A stretch of 64,000 bases of DNA from Vibrio sp. 16 (GCF_963681195.1 NZ_OY808997.1:1674001-1738000); one strand, 5' to 3'; counted from the stretch's first letter, positions 1-9,240 are shown. Notes: generated by a model not told the origin, from the letters alone. Numbers and translations: made by a program.

Positions 1-689
1 AATTTCTGAGTGCTTTCTGGTTTTAGCTTAGAGCTGTTCAACTCAAAGTTACCTGAGCCTACAAGTTGAGTATTGAATGATTTCATCACAGGCGCTGCGA
101 CAACCACTTCTTCTACCACTGTTTCTTCAACAACCATCACCTCTTGTACTGGCTCTGGTGTTGGCTCTGAGCTACCACCAAACTTAGTACGGAAACCAAG
201 AGTGAATGAGTTCGCGTGGAAAGAAGATACATCGATATCGATGTCGTTGATGTGTTGGTACTCTGCTTGAATGTCGATGTTTTCAAACAGGCTATAGTTC
301 AAACCAACAGCACCAAATAGATTTTCATCATCTTTGTTGCCGTACTTAACAAACGCCGCACCTGCTTTTACAAACAGATCAATGTCTTCGTTCATTGGGA
401 ATGAAAGACGTGGTGCAATCGTGTAAGCCGTAAGACCTGCGTCTTTGTAGCCTGCACCCGTTGTTTCACCAAGCGTTTCCAGTCCACCTTCAATGGCAAC
501 GTACTCATCCACTTCATAGCCTAGGAATGAACCTAGTGCCCATGAATCTTCATCACATGAGCTAGAAGAAGAAGTACATAAGTTGTTCAACCAAGACACA
601 CCCGCTTTTGCGCCTAGGTAGAATTGAGCATTCGCCGACGCCGAAGCTACAAGAAGAGTTGTTGATATTACCGCTGCTAACTTTTTCAT
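1..689 (-). CDS. OmpA-family outer membrane protein, 3' end cut by the window
   Basis: The reading frame runs from an ATG at 687-689 to the window edge, giving about 229 codons. The N-terminus is a Sec signal peptide (MKKLAAVISTTLLVASASA) followed by an OmpA-like eight-stranded barrel with alternating aromatic segments. Next come a short linker rich in Pro, Glu and Val and the first residues of an OmpA C-terminal domain, which binds peptidoglycan in this family. A pair of Cys lies near residues 38-45. It probably anchors the outer membrane to the wall. The missing C-terminal domain lies outside the window, so its full length is unknown. The gene is unrelated in function to the neighbouring gltX, which ends with its own terminator. 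Confidence 0.85.
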   Translation of the reverse strand, partial: MKKLAAVISTTLLVASASANAQFYLGAKAGVSWLNNLCTSSSSSCDEDSWALGSFLGYEVDEYVAIEGGLETLGETTGAGYKDAGLTAYTIAPRLSFPMNEDIDLFVKAGAAFVKYGNKDDENLFGAVGLNYSLFENIDIQAEYQHINDIDIDVSSFHANSFTLGFRTKFGGSSEPTPEPVQEVMVVEETVVEEVVVAAPVMKSFNTQLVGSGNFELNSSKLKPESTQK

Positions 690-1023
690 TATTATTTCCT
701 TATTGATACGCAAAATATACATTACGTAATTTATCTCACACTCAATAACAAACTGTTACGGTATGAACAGTTAATAAGATATACCTTATCTCATTATTAG
801 TACAAATCGAATGACAACATAATTAACGTTTATCGACAATCCTGTACACATTCTCACTTTTGAAACACAAAACTAGAGCAAGTTGGGAGGTTATTAACTG
901 TTGTATTTTCAATGATGTACTAAATCTGATCTCAACCAAGTAGCCCTTCTCGTTGCTCAACATAATAATCATGCGAATACGCTGGTGGCAGAAACCTCCT
1001 TACACCGTAAATAGAACTGCGCG
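690..1023. other. Intergenic region between OmpA-family gene and gltX
   Basis: The stretch is AT-rich and must hold the promoter and leader of the minus-strand OmpA-family gene. An A-rich segment with AGGAAATAA (reverse strand) just upstream of the ATG provides the ribosome site. I see no convincing small gene or regulatory dyad. The gltX terminator closes the right end. Confidence 0.4.
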
Positions 1024-1055
1024 CAAAAAAAAGCCGCAGTATTTACACTGCGGCT
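1024..1055 (-). terminator. Rho-independent terminator of gltX
   Basis: An 8-bp stem GCCGCAGT/ACTGCGGC (1033-1040 with 1047-1054) has a 6-nt loop. An A run on the plus strand reads as a T run on the minus strand. It starts 18 bases past the gltX stop. Confidence 0.9.
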
Positions 1056-1072
1056 CAACCTTATCGGTGTTG

Positions 1073-2500
1073 TTATGCGTTTGCTTCACGCTCAGCGATG
1101 AATTCAAGCGCCATCTTGATACGAGCAACACAACGCTCTTTACCAATCTGCTCCATAACTGCATCAACAGATGGAGACTGACCACCACCCGTTACTGCAA
1201 CGCGCAATGGCATACCAATTTTACCCATGCCGATTTCTAGCTCTTCACAAACAGCGGCAATAACCCCTTCTTTAATGTTTGCCGTTGTCCACTCTGCTAA
1301 CGCTTCCGCTTTAGCAAGAGCAAGCTCTAGAGGCTCTTTAGCAACGCCGCGTAGGTGCTTCTTCGCCGCACCGGCTTCAAACTCAGAAAAATCTTCGTAG
1401 AAGTAACGAATTTGCTCAGCCAACTCAACAAGAGTGTTACAACGCTCACCAACCAGTTTGATCACTTCTGTAATTGCAGGACCGTTTTCAATATTTAGGT
1501 TCTGATTATCTAAATGCCACTGCAAATGCTCTGCAACATATTCTGGTTCTGAGGTCTTGATGTAGTGGTTGTTCAACCAAAGCAACTTGTCGGTGTTAAA
1601 CGCCGATGCAGATTTAGAAATAGCATTGAGCGTAAACAGATTGATCATTTCTTCGCGAGAGAAGATTTCTTGGTCGCCATGAGACCAACCTAGACGCACT
1701 AAGTAGTTATTAAGAGCATTTGGTAGGTAACCTTCATCGCGGTATTGCATCACTGAAACAGCGCCATGGCGCTTAGATAGCTTGGCACCATCATCACCCA
1801 AGATCATTGCACAGTGAGCGAAAGTTGGAACCGGAGCACCCAGAGCTTCATAGATGTTGATTTGACGAGGCGTGTTGTTGATGTGGTCTTCACCGCGAAC
1901 AACATGCGTGATGCCCATATCCCAGTCATCGGCAACAACAACAAAGTTGTAAGTTGGCGCACCGTCGGTACGACGAATGATTAAATCGTCCAGCTGGCTG
2001 TTAGATATTTCAATACGACCGCGAATTTGGTCATCAAATACTACGCTGCCTTCTTTCGGGTTACGGAAACGAACCACAAATGCGTCGCCTTCTTTCGCCG
2101 CTGCATTTGCCGCCACGACTTTAGGGTGATTAGCATCGTAACGTGGCATTTCTTTCGCCGCTTCTTGCTCTGCGCGGATTTCTTCAAGCAGCTCTTTAGA
2201 CGCATAACACTTGTATGCTTTGTCTTCAGCGAGCAGCTTGTCAATCATTTCGTTGTAACGGTCAAAACGCTTTGATTGGAAGTAAGGACCTTCATCCCAC
2301 TCAAGTCCCATCCACTGCATACCTTCAAGGATCGCATCAACCGCTTCCTGAGAGTTACGTTCTAAGTCAGTGTCTTCGATACGTAGAACGAATTCACCGC
2401 CTTGAGCTTTAGCGTATAGCCATGAGTAAAGTGCAGTACGCGCACCACCAACGTGAAGGTAGCCTGTTGGGCTAGGAGCAAAACGAGTTTTAACCGTCAT
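1073..2500 (-). CDS. gltX: Glutamate--tRNA ligase
   Basis: This cytoplasmic class I aminoacyl-tRNA synthetase charges tRNA-Glu with glutamate and ATP. The Rossmann signature is [12 protein letters not shown] near residue 10 (HIGH-type) and the KMSKS-type loop is AKLSKRHGA near residue 240. The all-alpha anticodon-binding half follows. The 475 codons fit the usual bacterial length. I chose the ATG at 2498-2500 because [13 protein letters not shown] matches the family start. An in-frame ATG 33 bases upstream would add a non-conserved tail. It appears to be a single-gene unit with its own terminator. Confidence 0.97.
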   Translation of the reverse strand: MTVKTRFAPSPTGYLHVGGARTALYSWLYAKAQGGEFVLRIEDTDLERNSQEAVDAILEGMQWMGLEWDEGPYFQSKRFDRYNEMIDKLLAEDKAYKCYASKELLEEIRAEQEAAKEMPRYDANHPKVVAANAAAKEGDAFVVRFRNPKEGSVVFDDQIRGRIEISNSQLDDLIIRRTDGAPTYNFVVVADDWDMGITHVVRGEDHINNTPRQINIYEALGAPVPTFAHCAMILGDDGAKLSKRHGAVSVMQYRDEGYLPNALNNYLVRLGWSHGDQEIFSREEMINLFTLNAISKSASAFNTDKLLWLNNHYIKTSEPEYVAEHLQWHLDNQNLNIENGPAITEVIKLVGERCNTLVELAEQIRYFYEDFSEFEAGAAKKHLRGVAKEPLELALAKAEALAEWTTANIKEGVIAAVCEELEIGMGKIGMPLRVAVTGGGQSPSVDAVMEQIGKERCVARIKMALEFIAEREANA

Positions 2501-2599
2501 GTATAAATACCTTGATTGTCTAGATGACCGCACGCCCTAACTTATCGAGGGCAGTGCCAAAATTGCGCGTTATTTTAGCACCGATATGCAAATCTACAA

Positions 2600-3241
2600 T
2601 CAATCGTTGATATGTTTTACCGCCCAAGCGATAAACTCTTGGCGCTGTTGTGGCGACATAGACAAGAAATCACTTTGAAGCGCGCTGGTGGATGCTAACT
2701 TGGTCGAACTCGTGTCTGAGTTTAGCGGTTTATCCAACACCACTTGATTTCGAACCGTATTCTCTTGAATCGCCGCTTTGCCACCAGCTTGATTGTAACC
2801 AGCGAGCATTTCGTCATAGTCTTTTATCAGCGCGAAAGTCTGATCAAAAATGATGTCCGTTGTGACATCCACCTGTTGACCGTTACGAGTCACTTTTACA
2901 CTGGGTTGTTTTTCAAAGTTACGAACCGCTCGCTCATCACGAATCGCAAAGGGCGTTTCAAACTTCAACGTTTCGTCATTGGCAGTAAACTTCACTACCA
3001 TTGGCAATGAATTAAACTTGCTTTTCCCCCCATTGCCATCGACGAGCGCAGTAACTCTTAGTAGTAGTTGGTTCTCTCCGTTGGCAATTTTCAAATCACC
3101 TTTTCCACGATTTGGTATCTGGTTGATGTTCTGATTAACCGCCAAAATCTCAACGCGATTATCCGTTTGAATCGTAACTTGAGCGTTGGCCAAACTGGTT
3201 ACAAAAGCCATCAATACAACAGCTAAACTCTTCTTCATCAT
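2600..3241 (-). CDS. UPF0319 (DUF2057) family secreted protein
   Basis: The protein has 213 residues with a clear signal peptide (MMKKSLAVVLMAFVTSLANA, cleavage after ANA). The mature part is a beta-rich sequence typical of the YccT/UPF0319 family, whose function is not established. It is probably periplasmic. The region DGNGGKSKFNSLPMVVKF, ending near residue 85, and the downstream FETPF segment are the recognisable family blocks. The gene follows the porin on the same strand, but a terminator at 3266-3290 separates them, so co-transcription is at most partial. Either of the two adjacent ATG codons (3241 or 3238) could be the start. Confidence 0.8.
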   Translation of the reverse strand: MMKKSLAVVLMAFVTSLANAQVTIQTDNRVEILAVNQNINQIPNRGKGDLKIANGENQLLLRVTALVDGNGGKSKFNSLPMVVKFTANDETLKFETPFAIRDERAVRNFEKQPSVKVTRNGQQVDVTTDIIFDQTFALIKDYDEMLAGYNQAGGKAAIQENTVRNQVVLDKPLNSDTSSTKLASTSALQSDFLSMSPQQRQEFIAWAVKHIND

Positions 3242-3265
3242 TATTTATCTCTCTAGCACAAACGG

Positions 3266-3290
3266 AAAAAGGCGGACAACATTGCCCGCC
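3266..3290 (-). terminator. Terminator after the porin gene
   Basis: On the minus strand a GGCGG...CCGCC stem with one G-T pair is followed by TTTTT. It lies just after the porin stop and before the UPF0319 gene. Confidence 0.7.
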
Positions 3291-3307
3291 AAGTCTTAAT
3301 CAAATGA

Positions 3308-4384
3308 TTAGAATGTCCACTCAGTACCCACACGGATCATAAGATCATCGTACTCTTTACCCGCTAGTTCAGTGTCGCTGCGGTATGTGCCGCTATGCTG
3401 TGCGATACGAACGAAGGTGTAAACAGAATTCATTGAGTAGCCAACTTCACCCGTTACTGTTGTAAAATCAAGTTCTTTATCAGACTTGCTATCTGTGTCG
3501 CCAGTTTGGTTTGCGTAACCTAAACGGAAGTTGAAATCACCCATAAAGTAGTTGGTTTGCAAAGAGAATGCGTCGATTTCACGTTCTTCATAAGCGCCAC
3601 CTTTCTTGTCAGCTTCAAAACCAGCCGTTTTGTATGCACCAGCAACGTTCCAGTTATCCATTAGATTGAATTGGAAGCCACCGAAGAATGCGCTTGTATC
3701 ACCAATTAGATCAGTATCAAACTCAGTTTCATTTGCCGCTTCGAATGCCGCATGAACTGTGAGTCGGTCGATAGGCGTAACAGAAACAGAGCCACCAACA
3801 AACATTGAGTCAGCAGAGTTTGAGCTACCGTTACCACCCGCTAAGCTAAACTTCACCATGTCACCAAACATTGGTGAATCGTAACGTCCCATTTGGCTCT
3901 TACGGTCAAAGTTAAAACGCTCGCCAGCTCTCCAACCACGGTCAAATGTTGTCCCCATGTTCGACGCTGAGTACGGCCAATCGACTAGCTCATACATTGG
4001 CGTTAACATGCGACCAAAGCGCACTGAACCCCAATCATCACCACGGAAACCCACGAACGTATCACGGTTACCAAGCTTAGCACCGTCATCCAATACCCAG
4101 CCCGATTCAATTTGCACGAATGCTTCTAAACTATCATTCATGGTTTTTGCTGCGCGGAAACCTACTCGAGATTCGTTCTCTAGTACCATTCCGTCGCCAT
4201 CAACTTCTTTACCGGTAGCGTCAAACTTTTTCGCGTTGTAATCCACAGCTGAAATAGACACTACACCGTACACTTCTACGTTTGCATCGTTTGGATCACC
4301 AATCATATATGCATGCGCAGTACCAGCGGCCATGGTAGTTGCTGCAATCACTGCGCCTAGTAGAGTCTTTTTGAAATGAGACAT
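3308..4384 (-). CDS. Outer membrane porin, Gram-negative general porin type
   Basis: This 358-residue beta-barrel porin has a signal peptide ending AAGTAHA near residue 25. The mature barrel starts with a VYGVVSISAVDY strand. It ends in the aromatic VGTEWTF, the C-terminal Phe expected for BAM recognition. A loop-3-like stretch with acidic and RFGRMLTP residues lies near 115-130. It should form a trimeric diffusion channel for small solutes. It differs from OmpU as I recall it, so I do not give a symbol. ToxR, encoded in this window, often controls Vibrio porins, but no specific evidence links it to this gene. Confidence 0.85.
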   Translation of the reverse strand: MSHFKKTLLGAVIAATTMAAGTAHAYMIGDPNDANVEVYGVVSISAVDYNAKKFDATGKEVDGDGMVLENESRVGFRAAKTMNDSLEAFVQIESGWVLDDGAKLGNRDTFVGFRGDDWGSVRFGRMLTPMYELVDWPYSASNMGTTFDRGWRAGERFNFDRKSQMGRYDSPMFGDMVKFSLAGGNGSSNSADSMFVGGSVSVTPIDRLTVHAAFEAANETEFDTDLIGDTSAFFGGFQFNLMDNWNVAGAYKTAGFEADKKGGAYEEREIDAFSLQTNYFMGDFNFRLGYANQTGDTDSKSDKELDFTTVTGEVGYSMNSVYTFVRIAQHSGTYRSDTELAGKEYDDLMIRVGTEWTF

Positions 4385-4804
4385 AAGATTTAACCCCTAT
4401 TTAAGAATTTTAATTTCCTTTCCCTTGTAAAATCGCTAACTCACTGATTTTGCAGGGGACTATTTATGGACGGGGAGAATGTTGGCAAACTTTTTTCGCG
4501 TTAAGAAATCAAAGCAAAAATAGTCTGCTCTAGTTCAAAATCAAAAAAGAACAATAAACAAAAAACCTTTATATACAGATAGTTAGGAGGATTTATTTTT
4601 TCGACAAAAACGTCAATTTAGATTACTAGCGATTAAATAAGCACGCAGTCAGACGAATTCGTTATGGCGATCACGCAACTTTTTTGTTGTTTTACGGAAC
4701 TTTAGAAAACACAGAATAAATCTTTGAAATTGCTCGCATAAAAATAAGTCAACTCTTTCACAGCTTGAAGCAAAATTGACGTTTTTAATGGAGGAACTGA
4801 ATAC
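4385..4804. other. Intergenic region between porin and copA
   Basis: This AT-rich stretch of over 400 bases carries the porin promoter and leader on the minus strand. It also contains a 14-bp inverted repeat, AAAAACGTCAATTT at 4606-4619 and its reverse complement at 4773-4786, with 153 bases between the arms. No gene is credible here. Confidence 0.4.
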
Positions 4805-4835
4805 TTGACCTTCCCCTTGCGGTAAGGTTTATTCT
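4805..4835 (+). promoter_or_regulatory. CueR-type copper-responsive promoter of copA
   Basis: A -35 TTGACC (4805-4810) and a -10 TATTCT (4830-4835) are 19 bp apart, the over-long spacer used by MerR-family activators. Within the spacer is the dyad ACCTTCC (4808-4814) with GGTAAGGT (4821-4828). This is almost the same as the E. coli copA CueR operator as I recall it. Copper-loaded CueR would untwist the spacer and switch on copA and copG. The leader to the copA ATG would be about 25 bases. Confidence 0.9.
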
Positions 4836-4867
4836 CAGTAAACGTTGATGGTTTAGAGAATAAAATT

Positions 4868-7573
4868 ATGCTTCGATTTGATATTCCGCTGCATGGGCTC
4901 AACTGTATGGGCTGCGCCAGAAAAGTAGAGAAGGCTTTGGTTGAACAACATAAAGCAGTGATCACCGATCTCTCCCCTCATCGAGTCGAGTTTGAAAGTG
5001 ACAGCTCGTTTGATGAGGTGAATCAATCGATTGAAGCCCTATCCTATCGTTCTGGCTATCACCACCACCTTTCTTTAAGTGGCCTCAACTGCGGTAAGTG
5101 TGTTGCCAAGCTTGAGGCCGCGCTCTGTGAACACCCGCTCGTGGCTACATTCTCTGCAAACAAAACGGAGCTGACCCTTCACACCGCCTTGACTCAATCA
5201 GATGTCATTGAGTTGGTTAAACAGTTAGGCTATCAGGCACAGCAATGGGAAGAGACTATAGAGGAAGAACAACACGTCGCGATCGATTCCTCTTCTTCTA
5301 CCTATTCTGAAGAGACCTCACCGGAAGCACAGAACACATTCACAACCCACCTGCTTATCAATGGGATGACCTGCGCTAGTTGTGTCGCATCGGTCGAAAA
5401 AGCATTGCTGGCCGTAGACGGTGTGACCAAAGCGCAGATAAACCTCGCAGAGCAAAGTGCTTTGGTAATGGCAACTCGTCGCAGTGAGGAACTGAACGCG
5501 CAGTTGATCACCTCAGTGACACTCGCCGGCTATCAAGCCGAAATCATTGAAGATCTAGATGTACAGCAGCAAAAGCAGATAGAACAGCAAGAAGCGTTAA
5601 AAACCCACCACAAAAAGAATGCCTGGCATGGCATGCTGATCGGCGCCCCACTGATGCTATGGGGAGTGTTCGGTGGCAATATGATGATCCGCAATAGTCA
5701 GGATCAATTCGCTTGGGCAATCGTCGGGGTTGTTTGCCTATGGTTGCTGGCAACGGCAGGACGTAGCTTTTTTACTAACGCTTGGCAAGCTCTGACCCAC
5801 AAGCGCGCAACGATGGACACTCTGGTTGCATTGGGTACTGGAGCAGCTTGGCTATTTTCTATGTTGGTCGTGCTCGTCCCAAGTTGGTTCCCAGCATCAT
5901 CACGCCATGTCTATTTTGAAGCCAGTGCGATGATCGTTGGTCTCATCTCTCTAGGCCACTATATTGAAGCGAAAGCAAAAGCGAAAACCACGCAGTCATT
6001 GCAAGCGCTGATTAACCTTCAATCTAATGAAGCGACAGTCGTCACCGAAAACGGAGATGCTGTCATTTCGATCAAAAATATTACCGCAGGAATGATGTTG
6101 CGCATTAAGCCCGGCGAGAAAGTACCTGTCGATGGCACAGTTGTGTCTGGCGAGTCATACGTTGATGAATCGATGCTGACAGGAGAACCGATTCCTTGCC
6201 ATAAAGACAAAGGGCAGTTCGTCTCTGCGGGAACCATTAACCAAGATGGAACACTACTTATAGAAGCAAACAGTGTCGGCAGTAGCACCATGCTATCTCG
6301 AATCATTTCAATGGTGAGAGAAGCACAAAGCAGTAAACCTGCCATCGCTAAGCTGGCAGACCAAATCTCTTCAATCTTTGTACCTGTCGTCGTTGCCATC
6401 GCTTTGGTATCAGCGGCCATTTGGTATTTTGTCGGTCCTGATCCGAAAGCCAGCTATATGCTTGTCGTCGCAACAACCGTATTGATCATCGCATGCCCAT
6501 GCGCCCTAGGATTGGCAACACCACTGTCGGTGACCGTCGGTGTGGGCAAAGCGGCCGAGTTAGGAATTTTAATCAAAGATGCTGATGTCCTTCAGTCCGC
6601 AAGCCAAATCAATACTGTGGTATTCGATAAAACAGGGACATTGACGCAAGGAAAGCCGACGGTTCAACATGTCTTTGCTACTAACAATGACAGTGAGTGG
6701 TTACTCTCACTCGCAGGCTCACTGGAAAGACACTCCGAGCACCCTCTAGCGAAAGCGATCGTCCACGAAGCAACGAGTAGAAACCTTCAATTTGAGGAAG
6801 TCGATAACTTTCACAACCTGCGCGGTAAAGGCGTTATGGCTCAACTAAAAGGTCAGAAGTTGTCGGCGGTATCTTTACCGGTGGCACAGCAACAGGGTTG
6901 GGATTTAACTCAATGTGAGACATCCATTGTCGAGTGCAACTCGAAAGCCTGGACACCAATCATTGTTTCCTTAGATGAGCAGGTCCTTGGATTGATCGCA
7001 ATTTCAGATCCAATCAAAGAGGACGCGGCAGCTGCAATCCAAGCATTGAAAAGCATCCAGATAACGCCTGTGATGCTGACAGGCGACAATCACCACGTTG
7101 CAACTGCGATAGCCAATCAGTTAGGGATTGAGCAAGTGATCTCGCAAGTATTACCTGATGAGAAAGCGCAGCATATCGCTGATTTACAAGCACAAGGTAA
7201 GCGTGTTGCTATGATCGGCGACGGTGTCAACGATGCACCAGCCTTGGCGTTGGCCGATATCGGTATCGCAATGGGAAGCGGAAGTGACGTCGCCATTGAA
7301 AGCGCACAGATGACTCTGCTCAACTCTTCACCATTTGCTGTGGTCAATGCGATTGAATTATCAAAAGCCACGGTGAAAAACATGAAACAAAACTTGTTTG
7401 GCGCCTTTGTTTATAACTCCCTTGGCATCCCTGTCGCTGCAGGTGTGCTTTACCCAGCGTTTGGCTTTTTACTTAGCCCCGTTGTCGCTGGAGCTGCCAT
7501 GGCAATGTCTTCGATTACCGTTGTCAGCAATGCAAATCGTCTAAGATTATTTAAAGCGTCTTCTCGCTTGTAG
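4868..7573 (+). CDS. copA: Copper-exporting P1B-type ATPase
   Basis: This inner membrane ATPase pumps Cu(I) from the cytoplasm to the periplasm. In order, it has three N-terminal heavy-metal domains with CxxC at Cys13/16, Cys75/78 and Cys169/172, and membrane helices from about 255. An actuator TGE motif (LTGEPIP) follows, then the transmembrane metal motif Cys543-Pro-Cys545. The phosphorylation site is DKTGT with Asp587. The P1B His-Pro motif (SEHPLAKA), TGDN and GDGVNDAP come next. E. coli CopA has two N-terminal metal domains, so three is one extra. The predicted CueR promoter lies just upstream and copG follows after 8 bases, making a copper operon. No cueR gene is in the window. Confidence 0.96.
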   Translation: MLRFDIPLHGLNCMGCARKVEKALVEQHKAVITDLSPHRVEFESDSSFDEVNQSIEALSYRSGYHHHLSLSGLNCGKCVAKLEAALCEHPLVATFSANKTELTLHTALTQSDVIELVKQLGYQAQQWEETIEEEQHVAIDSSSSTYSEETSPEAQNTFTTHLLINGMTCASCVASVEKALLAVDGVTKAQINLAEQSALVMATRRSEELNAQLITSVTLAGYQAEIIEDLDVQQQKQIEQQEALKTHHKKNAWHGMLIGAPLMLWGVFGGNMMIRNSQDQFAWAIVGVVCLWLLATAGRSFFTNAWQALTHKRATMDTLVALGTGAAWLFSMLVVLVPSWFPASSRHVYFEASAMIVGLISLGHYIEAKAKAKTTQSLQALINLQSNEATVVTENGDAVISIKNITAGMMLRIKPGEKVPVDGTVVSGESYVDESMLTGEPIPCHKDKGQFVSAGTINQDGTLLIEANSVGSSTMLSRIISMVREAQSSKPAIAKLADQISSIFVPVVVAIALVSAAIWYFVGPDPKASYMLVVATTVLIIACPCALGLATPLSVTVGVGKAAELGILIKDADVLQSASQINTVVFDKTGTLTQGKPTVQHVFATNNDSEWLLSLAGSLERHSEHPLAKAIVHEATSRNLQFEEVDNFHNLRGKGVMAQLKGQKLSAVSLPVAQQQGWDLTQCETSIVECNSKAWTPIIVSLDEQVLGLIAISDPIKEDAAAAIQALKSIQITPVMLTGDNHHVATAIANQLGIEQVISQVLPDEKAQHIADLQAQGKRVAMIGDGVNDAPALALADIGIAMGSGSDVAIESAQMTLLNSSPFAVVNAIELSKATVKNMKQNLFGAFVYNSLGIPVAAGVLYPAFGFLLSPVVAGAAMAMSSITVVSNANRLRLFKASSRL

Positions 7574-7581
7574 AGGTTACT

Positions 7582-8022
7582 ATGAAAAGAAAACTAATTG
7601 CTCTTACCACTCTTGCTCTAATGTCTGGCCACGTTCTCGCGGCCGATGTGCTCAACCATAAGTCTCCGTACTGCGGTTGCTGTACTGAGTGGACAAAACA
7701 TATGCAAGAAGCTGGGTTTAATGTCGAAGAAAAACTGCATGAAAACATGAACCCTATTAAACAGAATTTAGGGGTAAAACCGGAACTGGCGTCTTGCCAT
7801 ACAGCCGAAATTAATGGCTTTGTGTTTGAAGGCCATATTCCAGCAGACGATATCAAAGCTTTCCTCGACAACCCGCCGAAAAATGCAAAAGGCTTGGCGG
7901 TACCCGGAATGCCAATGGGATCACCGGGTATGGAGTACGGAGATAAGAAAGACGAGTACTCTGTCTACGCATTCAATGAGAAAGGCCAAGTCTTTGAGTA
8001 TCGCCACTACAAAGGGAACTAA
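7582..8022 (+). CDS. copG: Periplasmic copper-binding protein CopG (DUF411)
   Basis: The protein has 146 residues and a signal peptide (MKRKLIALTTLALMSGHVLAA). The DUF411 core follows, with a SPYCGCCTEW metal/redox motif near residues 30-39 and a second Cys at LASCHTAEI. There is a Met-rich PGMPMGSPGME segment near 110-120. DUF411/CopG proteins are known copper-binding, thioredoxin-fold periplasmic proteins. The gene starts 8 bases after copA and shares its terminator, so it probably takes copper delivered by CopA or guards the periplasm. Its exact reaction is inferred from the family. Confidence 0.9.
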   Translation: MKRKLIALTTLALMSGHVLAADVLNHKSPYCGCCTEWTKHMQEAGFNVEEKLHENMNPIKQNLGVKPELASCHTAEINGFVFEGHIPADDIKAFLDNPPKNAKGLAVPGMPMGSPGMEYGDKKDEYSVYAFNEKGQVFEYRHYKGN

Positions 8023-8026
8023 CAGC

Positions 8027-8054
8027 AAAGCCCAGCGTGACTGCTGGGCTTTTT
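8027..8054 (+). terminator. Terminator of copA-copG
   Basis: The stem AAAGCCCAGC/GCTGGGCTTT has a 6-nt loop and is followed by a T run. It begins 4 bases past the copG stop. Read on the other strand it could also end the KdgM-like gene transcript. Confidence 0.93.
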
Positions 8055-8078
8055 GTTAAAGGACAGTATTAAAGTTCT

Positions 8079-8774
8079 TTAGAAGCCGTATGAAGCACCG
8101 AAAACAAAAGCATTGTTGTCATTGTCTGCTTGATTGCGGTACTCAAAATACGGTTGGACACCTTTACGCGTCCATGTTGCGCGAAGCTCGTGGTCCATAA
8201 CGGACGCGTCAATCATGTAAACGTTATTGTAGCTAAGCGCCAGCTCTTCATTCACCGTGTAAGCAATGCGGTTGTCCATGCGGAAATCAGTATCGTTATC
8301 CGCATTCGTTGCATCGATATGAGCACGGGTACGGTTGCTAATCGATAGACCGTTGTCAAAGTTGTAGCCAATTTTAACTAGCGGGCGGTATTGAACACTC
8401 TCACCTTCAGACAAGAGATGCTGGTAACCTGCTGCTACCCACAAGTTATCGGTAATATTGTACGACTGCTCACCACCAATGGTGACATAAGCGCTCGAAG
8501 AGCTACCATTGGTGTAAATTGGGTTGTCGGCTGTGCCCACATTTTCACGCTCAGTTGATAAGTCCCCTAACTGAATGCCATCGAATTCGGTGTAAACCGT
8601 AAAACCACCAATCGAGTTATCAAACGTATGACCTGCTTCTAATGTAGATGTCACATCTGAGCCATGAAGATCATCGGAATGAAACTGTACGTTACCTGTT
8701 ACATATGAAGAACCCGCGAATGCAGTAGAAGCGAAAGCAAGAGAAAGCGCACTTAAAGTAAATAGTTTTTTCAT
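8079..8774 (-). CDS. KdgM-like oligosaccharide porin
   Basis: The 231-residue outer membrane barrel has a signal peptide ending STAFA near residue 20. Its alternating beta strands include VKIGYNFDNGL and QPYFEYRN, and it ends in GASYGF with a C-terminal Phe. Length and strand pattern suit the small monomeric KdgM/NanC porins for acidic oligosaccharides (oligogalacturonate, sialic acid, alginate oligomers). The true substrate cannot be told from sequence, and no neighbouring catabolic gene points to one. A candidate CRP site lies about 230 bases upstream. A generic small beta-barrel protein is the alternative. Confidence 0.65.
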   Translation of the reverse strand: MKKLFTLSALSLAFASTAFAGSSYVTGNVQFHSDDLHGSDVTSTLEAGHTFDNSIGGFTVYTEFDGIQLGDLSTERENVGTADNPIYTNGSSSSAYVTIGGEQSYNITDNLWVAAGYQHLLSEGESVQYRPLVKIGYNFDNGLSISNRTRAHIDATNADNDTDFRMDNRIAYTVNEELALSYNNVYMIDASVMDHELRATWTRKGVQPYFEYRNQADNDNNAFVFGASYGF

Positions 8775-9194
8775 GAAAATCTGCCTTAATCATTAAAGTT
8801 AGCCGCGGTTCTTATTTGGGTAATTCATCACCTCGGACCGCAAAGAAGAGTTGCCTCCCTGGCTTGATGGGTATCTTGGCGGATTAAATTTACGATAAAA
8901 AATAAATCAAAACTTTGTGCGATCTGCTTCACTGTCAAAAATAAAAAACTAATTTAACACCTATAATTCACTCACTTAAAAACTCCTAAATAAACCTATA
9001 GTGATTCGAGTCACGCATTTAGGTGGTTAGTGATCAAAATTCGTTATCTGCGGCACACCGAATTTAGCTTTCACTTAATTTTCAATAATAATAATTCGAT
9101 CTCGATCACTGAATAATCACGTCTATCAATAGCTGATTTGGCGCGTTAATTTGGACTTGGACAAACATTTCAACGTATCTAGACGGCTCAATAA
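8775..9194. other. Intergenic region upstream of the KdgM-like gene
   Basis: About 420 non-coding bases hold the promoter and a probable long leader for the minus-strand porin. Apart from the GTGA/TCAC dyad at 9000-9015, several GTGA and TCAC half-sites lie near 9030-9120. No gene was recognised. Confidence 0.4.
9000..9015. promoter_or_regulatory. Candidate CRP-type operator
   Basis: GTGA (9001-9004), six bases, then TCAC (9011-9014) gives the conserved core of a CRP dyad, flanked by A and G. It lies upstream of the KdgM-like porin, a kind of gene often under catabolite control. The evidence is a motif match only. Confidence 0.4.
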
Positions 9195-9221
9195 CAAAAA
9201 AAGCTGCCTTTTAGGCAGCTT
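9195..9221 (-). terminator. Terminator of hemH
   Basis: The stem AAGCTGCC/GGCAGCTT (9201-9208 with 9214-9221) and an adjoining A run on the plus strand give a minus-strand T tail. It begins about 20 bases after the hemH stop. Confidence 0.9.
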
Positions 9222-9240
9222 CTCGTTGATAACAATAGAA

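Noticed and set aside
3308..4384. Naming the porin OmpU
   Set aside because: Strand and loop sequences differ from OmpU as I recall it, and no search was available to decide.
4702..4965. 87-codon minus-strand frame between porin and copA
   Set aside because: It overlaps the predicted CueR promoter and the copA start, and has no domain signature.
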